Below are positions 33,043-44,600 of a stretch of DNA of 64,000 nt, piece by piece. Location of the stretch: positions 2,554,501 to 2,618,500 of the forward strand of contig WPIO01000013.1 in assembly GCA_009760855.2 (NCBI GenBank), written 5' to 3'. Below the pieces are notes generated by a model, which was given only the letters and a program-made list of their open reading frames with translations, was not told the origin of the DNA and ran no database searches. Position 1 is the stretch's first letter; the number at the start of each line of letters is the position of its first letter. The stretch comes from Cristatella mucedo. Lineage: Eukaryota > Bryozoa > Phylactolaemata > Cristatellidae. The translations under genes and the position numbers were made by a program.

Positions 33043-33300
33043 TCTATTTGAATCTCCGTCTGTATGTAAAACAAATCCGCAAAGACTATGTGGGTGTTAG
33101 CAAGAGAGTTTTGCTTAGCAAACTCAGGGCTTTCGGTACACATTCGGTAGCCAACAGTCTTCATCTCCTCATGCAACAAAGAGAAAGTGAGAAGCATAGC
33201 TGAGTTGGGAGAGCTGTTGAGGTAGTGAATAGGATGGAAGTAGCAGCTCAGGATGGCTGCAAACAATGTGCCATAGCCGGCAGCAGCAGAATAGAAGTCG
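33043..33300 (-). mobile_element. LINE-B 3' end, minus
   Basis: The reverse complement of the LINE-B terminal region: AATCTCCGTCTGTATG at the low end, ACACATTCGGTAGCCAACAG and AAGCATAGCTGAGTTGGGAG. It abuts a LINE-A tail at 33302. Confidence 0.7.
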
Positions 33301-33301
33301 T

Positions 33302-34914
33302 TAATAATAATAATAAATAATAATAATATTGCACTTGATAAAGCGCCCTCAGAGAACTTAATCTCTTTCTAGGCGCTTTACATTTGCTGCAAAGTGATAC
33401 GCAATAGAATAGTAAGTAAAATCATGCTTGAAAAACAAACAAAATGAATAACATGGTTAGGGGTTACATGCACTGGGTCAGCATGCAAATGTGGTTAGTG
33501 GCAGCATGAACAGTGTCAGCACGCATAAGCACATCGAGGACGAATCACAAGGACCCACTAAATGCTGTCCTAAATAGGTATGTTTTTAAGTTTCTTTTAA
33601 ATGTGGTCAGGTCAGGGGATGTTCTGATGCAGGTCGGGAGGGAGTTCCAGGCTGTCGGAGCATACGAGCTAAATGCACGGTCTCCAAAGGATTTAAGGTT
33701 TGTACGAGGTATTTCTAGACTGTTGGATTCCGAAAAGCGAGTGGTACGATGCTTTGCCTGATGGGGTAGTATATCTGAAAGATAGGCTGGAGCCATAGAA
33801 TGAAGAGACCTAAAAGTGAGCGACAAAACCTTGAAGTCAATCCGTTGCTTGACTGGTAACCAGTGCAGGTCGGCGAGAAGTGGAGTAATGTGGCAACTGC
33901 GACGCTCACGACAGACAAGCCTAGCTGCAGAGTTTTGCACCAGCTGCAATCGCCTGATCGCACATGCTGGTAGGCCAGTAAGCAGTGAGTTGCAGAAGTC
34001 GAGACGAGATGTCACGAATGCATGGACCAACTTGGACGTGGTATCCTTATCTAAACAAGCCCTAATTTTAGCAATGTTATGAAGCTGAAAATAGGCTGAT
34101 TTGACTGTGGAGCTGATGTGGTCGTCTAACGAGAGGTCGCTTTGGAATATGACACCTAGATTTCGAGCTGATGCAACTGGAGATATGCTGGCAGAGCCAA
34201 TTTTGAAAGTCAGCCTTTCCAATTTCTGAATAACACTAGGTTTTGCCCATAACTAGTAAGTTAGTTTTATCATCGTTTAGTTTTAGAAAATTTGCTGCCA
34301 TCCATGATCGGATGTCATCAATGCATGCAGCAAGTGAGTTGAGAGAATTTGAGGTGCTCGAAGGCTGGGAGGGATCAAAGCAAAGGTACAACTGAGTGTC
34401 ATCCGCATAGAAGTGAAAGCCTAGATTGTGCTTGGCAATCACATCAGCGAGAGGGAGAGTATAAACGGTGAAAAGGACCGGACCTAGCACAGAGCCCTGA
34501 GGTACTCCATATTTTAGAGGTACTTCAGATGATCTTTGTCCATTCACGTCAACACTCTGGAGTCTCCCACTGAGATAGGACCTGAACCACTGCAGAGCAG
34601 TGCCAGTGATGCCCAGGCGAGATGAGAGGCGCTCTAGAAGTACTTTGTGATCGATGGTATCAAAAGCTGCCGAAAGATCGAGCAAAACAAGAAGAGACAC
34701 TCTACCCATGTCTGCATTCCTAAGTAGGTCGTTGTATACCCGAAGCAATGCTGACTCTGTGGAGTGATTAGCTCTAAAGCCAGACTGGAACTTACTAGCA
34801 AGGTGTGAGGTTTCGATATACGAGTTCAGCTGGTCTGCCGCGACCCGTTCCAGTGTCTTTGATAGGAATGGTAGAAGGGAGACTGGGCGGTAGTTGCTTA
34901 AGTTCTCTTCCAGC
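33302..34914 (-). mobile_element. LINE-A, young 5'-truncated copy with RT core
   Basis: It encodes (right to left) RT from ENLSNYRPVSLLPFLSKTLE through LDLSAAFDTIDH, VPQGSVLGPVLF, and FHFYADDTQLY (catalytic YADD intact) to [11 protein letters not shown]. One extra A in MGK(T/P) (about 34236) shifts the frame; a second frame (34222-33545) carries the complete C-terminal 225 residues to FSGSL and stop. The 3' UTR, hairpin (33338-33385) and (TAA)n follow. The C-terminal peptide is identical over its compared length to the copy at 45466-47591. Truncation falls before the conserved RT N-terminus; the sequence beyond 34914 is unrelated. Confidence 0.93.
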
Positions 34915-36556
<1,642 letters not shown>

Positions 36557-37158
36557 ACGATATTTCTTTTCCTTACATTATACTACAATGCAAATACTTT
36601 TTACTAAAATAAACCTGCTGATTAATTAATAAGTTAACATACCTTTCTGGATGGATAAGACCATATGAAACAAAGTAAGAATTAGAATTTGCACTAACAT
36701 TGCAAAGGGGTAACAGTGTAGACAATGCAAGCTGCTAGTATAAAATGGCTTTGAGAAAACTTGGAAAGTTTTTAGTACTGCGAAGCTTCAGTGCACAACG
36801 TGATTTACTAATCAATTATGTCAATTTATTCAATCAAAAATAACTATTATAAGTATGAATAATTAATATCATGTAGTGCATATTAATCTAAATTATTCCT
36901 GGAATTCCACCGGACGAATTTCAGGCGGCCGTTCTCTCCGGTTCACTGCTCGTCTCGAGTGCTTAAGAGGATTGAGCGGTGCATGCGGCGTGGAAAAAGT
37001 CAGCCGTTCAAGGGGTCTCTCTTAGCTCCCTATCTGTCCGAGAGGTCACTCAAGTCGAAGGTCACTCTCACACTCGAAGGTCACTCACAGTCAAAGGGAT
37101 GAATGAAAAGGTAATAATAATGCTAGTGCGTAGTAACAATAGCAAGTCTTTGGAAACC

Positions 37159-37192
37159 GCCCTAAGAGAACCGAATCTCTATTCAGGCACTA
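37159..37192 (-). mobile_element. SINE-1-type tail fragment
   Basis: GCCCTAAGAGAACCGAATCT followed by CTATTCAGGCAC is the reverse complement of the SINE-1 hairpin tail. No A or B box is attached. Confidence 0.5.
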
Positions 37193-37273
37193 CACAACTC
37201 GCAGCAGGACAAGAAATAAACACGAGTTAATGAAAAGCACGACGTCTTGCAGAAAAAAAAACATGCAAAAGCG

Positions 37274-37890
37274 CAGGATGTAATGTAATGTATCTCCGTC
37301 TGTAACTCCACAAAGCCATAAAGACTATGTGGGTGTTAAGCAGGAGAGTTTTTTATAGCAAACTCACAGCCTAAGCGGCTTTCGGTACACATTCGTTAGT
37401 TAACAGACTTCGTCTCACACAACAAAGAGATAGTGGGAAGCATAGCAGAGTCAGGAGAGCAGTTGAGGTAGTGAGTAGCATGGAAGTAGCAGCTCAGGAC
37501 CACTGAAAAGGATGAGCCATAGTCTGCAGCAGGAGAGTAGTTGTCATTGCATAAGAATTGTGGAGTTCCACAGTCTATAATCTGCAGAGCTTAAGCTTCT
37601 GTCGCCAACGGACTTGAAGCAGAGGAATGGAACAGCTAATTTATGTCCACACAGGACCTGAGGGCGCAAAGAGGCTGAAACTAGTGCAGCAGTTCAGCTA
37701 GGTACGAAGGAGCCAAGCCGTGGCTGGCCTTGTGGGTCGGGGTAAGAACTTTTCTCTATATCTGTTGATCAACCGGCAGCCATCGTAGCTCTTTTAGCAA
37801 ATGAGACACGTGCTCAAACCGCTGGGACTTGAAGACTAGCCTAGCAGCCATATTCATAGCCAGCTGCAATGGCCTAGTTGCTAAAGGCAT
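37274..37890 (-). mobile_element. LINE-B copy, minus
   Basis: It starts with TAATGTAATGTATCTCCGTC (the LINE-B 3' end inverted), then the reverse complement of the whole C-terminal segment as at 29216-29780, up to the AMNMAARLVFK equivalent. Stops and shifts are frequent. It is the longest LINE-B 3' copy and the best for building a consensus. Confidence 0.75.
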
Positions 37891-37910
37891 TACTTCTTAA
37901 CAATCTAGCA

Positions 37911-37915
<5 letters not shown>

Positions 37916-37957
<42 letters not shown>
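37916..37957. repeat. (TA)n microsatellite
   Basis: About 42 bp of TA repeat. Confidence 0.95.
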
Positions 37958-37958
<1 letters not shown>

Positions 37959-38039
37959 CTATTATACTACCTTGTAATATTGGAATGGATGCATTGGGTA
38001 ATCGCATGACCTAATGTGATCTTTAAAAAAAAATATGTG

Positions 38040-38196
38040 ATTAATTTGTATAGTGCCCCAAGAGAACTTAATCTCTATTCAGGCGCTTCACATATACCTC
38101 GGGGCTCGAGCCCACGACCTCAGTCAGATCTTGGTCGGGCGAGCACCTTAACTGCTAGATCTAGAATAGTCACATAACTAGTGCACCAAGCCTAGT
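38040..38196 (-). mobile_element. SINE-1, minus
   Basis: Tail AAGAGAACTTAATCTCTATT and CAGGCGCTTCACATATACC, then B box GGGGCTCGAGCCC and an A-box region GCGAGCACCTTAACTGCTAG (all reversed). The tRNA-like head ends near 38196; an extra 15-20 bp in the head interrupts the A box. Confidence 0.75.
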
Positions 38197-38199
38197 TTA

Positions 38200-39790
38200 T
38201 AGCTTTCACTATCGCTTTTGCTTGAGAAACTTTCACAAGAGCCCTTCCCTGTCCCATGCCTACTTTTATTAGAGTAAGCCAAGTGCCCACCACAACCACC
38301 AACCTCATGTAACACCTAGTACATCAGATCACCTCGAACTGGCCTCCAGCCGTTGGACCTATGGAAAAAGTTTTGCTTACACACCTTTTGGAGATCACTG
38401 GCCAAATTATAGATTAAGATGATGCAGAAGCTATAATTATACTGTTAACTTGTGCTATAATTATACTGTTAACTTGACTAGCTCTGCTAATAGCCTTTGA
38501 TGCTAATGCTGGTTTTTGGTCCTTGGGGATAGCTTTGTTTGATGATCTTAGTAGCTTGAGTGATAATGCAAAAGTTGGATCATGTAAAAATAGCTTAGCA
38601 AAGACAACTACATATTAATTCAATTAAATATAACATTACATTTAATTATATGATGATGCTCTTTTGATATTAGCAAAAATAATTCTTGTAGCATGTAAGA
38701 CACTTCAAAATGTTGATAGGATTAATATGTAGTCCTACACTTGCTTTTATTAGCATTTATTGTGGCTTCAGTCAGGTGGGGTGCTCATCACCAGAAGAAA
38801 AAAACGAATGTAATAGAGAAAACCGCACCATCTCTTTGTTAAACCCTGAGCCGTTGGTCCAACGATGCCATTGTGCTGAATGACTGCCTAAATGAAGCCG
38901 TGATCAGTCAAGCTATACTCCACACTGCATTGCAATGACTTTATGTTAATGAGTGACTAAACAAGTGGAGTTGACAACTGTAATTTTCTAGGTAGTCGTG
39001 TCAATTTTTCGTATGACTTAAAAGGAGATTTTACTGAAATGGCAGTTATAACTACTAGAAAAACTGTAGTGCCTTCCTACCTAGCCGTTTCACCGATAGA
39101 GGATCCTGTATTAACGACCTAATTTAGAGCACTTAACATCATCGACATTAAGGAGCAGGCAGTATAGTGCAAAACTACAAGTTGCTCTTTTAACAAAAAT
39201 ATTTTAACATGCCTAACATTGGAATTTAACCATGTACTGTGAATCAAGGCAGTCGTCAAAGACACAGCTCAAGATAGTCCAAGTTTTTATTCGACTCAAT
39301 GCTGTATATACGGCTTGCGACATGCTGCCTGTTTCTATCAACGTAGTGATGGTCTGAATTAGTTCACCATTGAGAATGTTTCAGCTAGTGTAAATGTGAG
39401 GCCGGCTGCCTTACACAAGGACTTTTAAGTCTCAAACTGGATGACCACATGCAGAAACATGGCCGTTATGCTCGTTGTTTACAGTTGCTTGCCTAATTTC
39501 TAAATGCTTAACTATCTTCCACTATGCAAATAACATTTGCAGGCTCTAGAAGTGCACCTACGGTTGTACTTAATAGCATCAGACATTTAGATAGTCAAGC
39601 TAGCTAGAGATTCGCAGATCCAAATAATTTAAGAGCTTGTTTAATCGGCTAATGTGACAAAAACGTCGGACCTCGGATCTCTTGAGAATGCTAGCTGGAG
39701 GACCCACGATCCTACTACAAGGACATCCTAAGCATGCTGCTGGACTAGAGGACGTTGCTCATCTGACTCTGTAGTACGATCGTCATCATG
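38200..39790. other. No gene recognised
   Basis: AT-rich intergenic sequence with a perfect 24-bp tandem duplication at 38431-38478. Nothing else is supported. Confidence 0.5.
38431..38478. repeat. 24-bp tandem duplication
   Basis: CTATAATTATACTGTTAACT plus TGTG/TGAC, twice in a row. Confidence 0.93.
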
Positions 39791-39794
39791 TGCT

Positions 39795-40920
39795 TTCATT
39801 TGTGTTTCGATGACACTCAGCTGCAGCTGTACTTTAATCCACCACTACCTTCCAGCACCTCAAACTTTTCATTCCCTTAGGGCCTGTATTACTTACCTTT
39901 GCACTTAGATGGCGACAAACTCTCGAATTGAATGACAAAACCAACTATTAGTTAAAGGCAAACCTAGTGGTACTAAGAAATTTGAAAGCCTACTCTTGAA
40001 AATGGGCTCGGTCAACATAACTCTTGTAGCAACTGCAAACAATCTGGATGTATTATTATAGTGACCTTTCACTAGATTACCACTTCAGCTCCGCAGTCGT
40101 CTGTTTACTTTCAGCTACGTAATATTGTAAAAAATTGGACCCGTGTAGACAGGGACGCCTCATCCGAGTTGCTCCGTGCATTTGTGGCTCTTTTCTGCTC
40201 TTTTCTTCTTTTGTAACTTACTATTCGAAGGTCTTTCGGCCTGTCCAATAAGGTGCTTGCAGCTTATGCAAGACACTGCAGCTAGGTTTGTGTATCGAGA
40301 ATGTCGCAATGGCCACAATTCACCACTTCTCACCGACCTACACTGGCTCACAATCAAGCAGCAAATTGACTTCAAAGTTTCATCGATCACTTTTAGGTCC
40401 CTTTAATTCTCTTGCTCCAGTATGCCTGTCTGATCTACTTCCCAATCAAGCCAGGCGTTGTAGGATCCGCTACTATGACTCAAGTCGTTTATCGGTGCCT
40501 CTAACCAACCGCGAATGCTTTGGAGACCTTGCCTTTAGTTGGTATGCTCCCAAAGCCTTGAACTCAATGTAAAGCGCCTAGGAAGAGATTGAGTTCTCTG
40601 AGGGCGCTTTATTCAGTGCATGATTATTATTATTATTATTATTATCAACTCCCGACTGAAGTCACAACATCCACCTACGGCTTGACATTTAAAAAGAAAA
40701 TGAAAAAACACCCGATCTTCATCCCCCTTACTTGACATTTAAAGAGCTGAAAATGCACTCTTCGCAGCCTTTGCTGTATTTGTATGAATTTCCCTCTGTG
40801 TGCTTATACGTGCATACACTGTGCATGTTGTCACCAACCAATTGACATGCTTCCTTTAGAGCATATTAAAGTGACTTGTAAGATATTTAGTTCTCTTAGG
40901 ATGCTATACAAATGTCATGT
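39795..40920 (+). mobile_element. LINE-A-related copy, old, interrupted by a LINE-A tail
   Basis: It contains DDTQLQLYFNP-like RT sequence just past YADD (near 39805-39840), then the C-terminal domain (LFEGLSACPIRCLQLMQDTA; SPLLTDLHWLTIKQQIDFKV) with stops. At 40567 it is broken by an 83-bp LINE-A tail and resumes at about 40650 with CTCCCGACTGAAGTCACAAC, then a divergent 3' UTR to about 40920. Confidence 0.75.
40567..40650 (+). mobile_element. LINE-A terminal hairpin inserted alone
   Basis: AATGTAAAGCGCCTAGGAAG … TTCTCTGAGGGCGCTTTATT and (ATT)n, lying inside the older LINE copy, whose sequence resumes immediately after it. Confidence 0.75.
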
Positions 40921-40944
40921 TATTGTTGTTATATTATCATTAAC

Positions 40945-41203
40945 ATGATCTAAGAATGTAGGTGTCCTCTTTGAAAACTGCTTGGCATTTACAATTTTTG
41001 CTGAGGAAATTGCTTCTGCTCTTTGCCATCACGTTCGATCCATGTCCAAAATTAGAGACTGTATCGTGGAGGCTGGTTACAAAAATCCACTGAGCCTCTG
41101 CTGATAGTGATGAATATATCTGAAATGATCTGATGTCAGCATGAATAATGAAGCAATGGTAGTCAACAAATCCGAGAGGTTCAGCCACATGTCTCTCAGG
41201 TCC
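40945..41203 (+). mobile_element. LINE-B fragment
   Basis: It reads NVGVLFENCLAFTIFAEEIA and a HHVRSMSKIRDC-like stretch, then the same bases as LINE-B at 29230-29260 (GAGAGGTTCAGCCACATGTC). It ends about 150 bp before the first PHRF1 splice signals. Confidence 0.6.
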
Positions 41204-41356
41204 TGTTCTGTTAACCGTCAGACGGCTGCATTCTCACACGAATGGGTTTTTTTTATTTTCACAGTTTTGCTCTCTTTGCAGTCAGGAAGGCAGACTGATA
41301 GGGGAAGATACAGTTCAACTGATCGCCCAGTGCGTTACACTGCAGGTGCGGCTCTG

Positions 41357-41456
41357 GTAAGGTAAAGAGTGGGCTGTGCTTGCATCGCCAGCAAATGGCC
41401 ACGCCAGTATGCGCACACCCTCGCGCCTCTGCGCTGTCGGCTGATTTGCCTTGCAG
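41357..41456 (+). other. PHRF1: Candidate 100-bp intron in the PHRF1 5' UTR
   Basis: CTCTG|GTAAGG at 41357 and TTTGCCTTGCAG|AG ending at 41456 form a consensus donor and acceptor just before the PHRF1 start codon (41459). If used, a non-coding exon lies left of 41357. The transcription start is not determined; no TATA box is evident. Confidence 0.4.
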
Positions 41457-41458
41457 AG

Positions 41459-41644
41459 ATGGCTGCGAATAGGAACCCCTACGGCGAGAGCAGCGACGAC
41501 GACCAAGCCGTTGGTGGCAGCGACAGCGAAAGTGAGAGTCCACAGTGTCCCATTTGTCTGGCGTCGTTCGGCAGCCAAGATGTGGGCACTCCGGAAAGCT
41601 GCGACCACAGCTTCTGTCTAGACTGCATTCAGGAATGGGCCAAG
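41459..41644 (+). CDS. PHRF1: PHRF1 exon 1 (start, first RING half)
   Basis: ATG with G at -3 and +4. 62 codons, donor AAG|GTGCGG, phase 0. It gives C30-x2-C33-x14-C48-x-H50-x2-C53-x2-C56, the first six RING ligands, after a short acidic/Ser leader. Confidence 0.93.
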
Positions 41645-44600
41645 GTGCGGGCAGCTAGCTCCACGGACTTGCACTTGCATGCATACATATTTACAGTCGC
41701 CAAACAATTTTGGGCTCGTGAGCCATGCATATATACTGCTCGGCTGGGGGCCTTAGGCTGGCCCGCGTGCATGGCTCGCCCGATGTCGGCTTCTGACGAA
41801 TCTGGGCACTTCCGTTCTGCTTCCCTCGGATCGCTGCCACGTGACTGTTACTTCTAGCCGCTGAGCAAGCAGATGCGAGGGTGCCCAAAGCCTTGCCTTC
41901 GCAAACAACACGATCCGGCCTCACGCCCTCTCGACTGCAGTGATCGCCGAGCTGGTTTGGTGTAGCAGTTAAGGTGCTCGCCCCGACCAAGATCTTGGGC
42001 TCGAGCCCCGAAGCATATGTGAAGCGCCTGAATAGAGATTAAGTTCTCTTGGGGCACTATATATAACTGAATTATATCGTGGCATCGGTGCATGCTGGGT
42101 GCTCTGTTCTGCGCCAGTATGACCGTGTGGCGTTTTCGCAGATGTGTGCGAGCCTGCGCACTCTCCTCGTTCTTTTGTGGACTGTGCCTTAAGGTTTTGC
42201 TCGCGCTCTCATACTGATATCGGACGTTGTGAGTGCCGTGCCTGCTCGACTTCTTTGCAGAATGTTAACACTTGCCCGATCGATCGCCACCCATTTAACT
42301 TGATCTTCGCCAGATCAAGCGTCGGGGGACCGATCTACGCCCAGGTACCGAGGCTGCCTCACCACCACCACCCTGCGCCCTCCACCCCGCCTGCCCCGCT
42401 GGCCAGCAGCTGCCTTTTTGGGGCACCTTGCTGCGTGCCCTGACACATTGTTGCCGCTTGATGCCGCAAGAAGTCGACCTGCCGCCACCACCACAATAGT
42501 CCCTCGGGCGCCCAATATGGTGAGCAGCCCTGTCTCGGTAGTGGTAGCTTGTGCTCATTGACCTTGGCGCTCTCTCGCAGCCGTCCTTTACAGTTCGGTA
42601 CCACCTCGGCCGTCGGCGACTGACTCGTCTCAGTTTTGTGTGCACTGCGCTGTTGCCTTGCTGTTTGAGCAGTGCACTCGTTTGACTCGACATTTTTTTA
42701 TAGATTCATGTTGATAATAATGCCTTGCCATCAGCCGAAGATCCCACCTTTTGTGAAGTCTGCGGCCAATCTGATCGCGAGGATCGTCTGCTGCTGTGCG
42801 ACGGTTGTGACAGTGGGTAAGGGATCGTCTAGTTGGTATGCTCTCAACCGATGCTGGGCTGCCACATGAAGTTGCATGCACCTTGTGTATCAGTTTTCGG
42901 TGGTGAAATTCGATCTGGTCTTTTTTGTTTCCTACGAACTGCCACTGTCTTATACCCACGTAGGGTGTATGTGTATCTAGGCATTGTTTATCCCAAGAGC
43001 AATAGGCTTAAACATCTGGTGTGGGTCTGCATGGCCAGTTTGTCTTGACTAAAATCTTCATCCAGAGGCTTGCTAAACTCTTTCGTGATGATTTGTCTGA
43101 ATGTCATGCTAAGACAGCTGTCAAAAAGCAGCTCATCAGCCAGTATTTCGGCGGCTGCCCTTAGTAAAGGAGACATTCTTCAGCATTGCTCAGCAATAGA
43201 TGCCTGGGTTGGGGCACGAGAAGGGGATGGCTGCTGCCTCGAGTGTCAGCTCAGGAGTTTAACGTTGCCACTGAAATGCAGCAGTTTGCCACTACGCCTC
43301 GCGAGTGTCAGCAGTTGGCCGAGTCGAGCACAGACTAGCCGTGCCCGACACAGCCAGATATAGCGCAGGCCAATGGCAGCAGCTCTGAACGTGCCCGGCC
43401 CGTTCGCTTTGCTTTTGTGCTCGTCCCTGAGGGGTTTGCATGTGGCGATCGCCTGGCAGGCATTGCGCTCTGTCGTCTCGTCACAGCTATCACCTCGAAT
43501 GTCTGAATCCGCCACTGAGGACTGTGCCAGTGGAGGAGTGGTTCTGTCCGGAGTGTGTGCCCATACGCCAGCAAGGCAGATTGAGCGGCTCACAGGCGGT
43601 CGCCGGGGCAGCATCGGCAGCAGCTGGACCGTCACGTCGCGAACTTCCTGCCTCGATCTTGTCGCCGCCTCACTCGCGAACTAGCAGTGAGTGTGCGGGC
43701 GGGCGGCATTCATCGTCGCTCTGGCTGGTTCGCTTGCTGCCTCGTCGTGTGCCGTCCGACGGTGTCCTCCTCCAGGGAGGGGGACGCCCTCTGGAGAAAA
43801 CGACAGCCGACTGATAAGCAGACCCTGATTGCCGAAGTGCTCCCCCTTGCTGCCGGGTGCGCGCGAGCCCCCCCCCACCCACCCGCCCGGCAGCTTCTGT
43901 GAACTCGCTGTCGTGCTAAAGGCAGTTTCTTGCCTCGATCCACACGAGTAGTCCTGGCTCGGCTGCCTGCAGGTGTGCACTCGCGAGTCGGCCAGCACCG
44001 CAAGATCAGAGCCGCTGTACGGGCTGATGGCAACATCGTGCCTGGGGCCGGTGACCGTGCGGAAAGCTGCCTGCATTTGGCTGCTGATTTTCTCGGCGCT
44101 TGTTTCTGACGTGTCTGTCAGCGCCGATGCCTGCTGCTCATGGTTCGGCTGACCCTTGCATCCCAGCCGCCAGCTGTGCCTGCCTGCCTTGCAGGCCAGG
44201 CTTCATTTGCTCGCTGCTGCCGCCGCCGCCGTGTTCACCGCCGCTGTGTGTGCTGATTCAGGCAGCACAGCACATCGGGATGGCAGCCGTGTCCCTGCGG
44301 CAGCCGCTGCCACGGCGGCGGCCGGGCACGCGCGCATTCCACTCACAGTCGGCAATCGGCGAGTGCTGGAGCGCGTGCGCGGTCGCCTCCAGTGGAGCCC
44401 CGAGCAGCAGGACGACGAGGCCAGCAGCGACTGCTGGGGTGTGGACTCCTACGAGGACGAAGAAGAAGACGACGACGAAGAAGATGACGACGACTACGAC
44501 GACGACGACGATGCTGACGCGGTGCAGCTGGACACGGTGACCAGCTCCTATGACGACGACAACTTCCCATGGGATGAGCCGTCGACGTCTTCAGCTGCGG

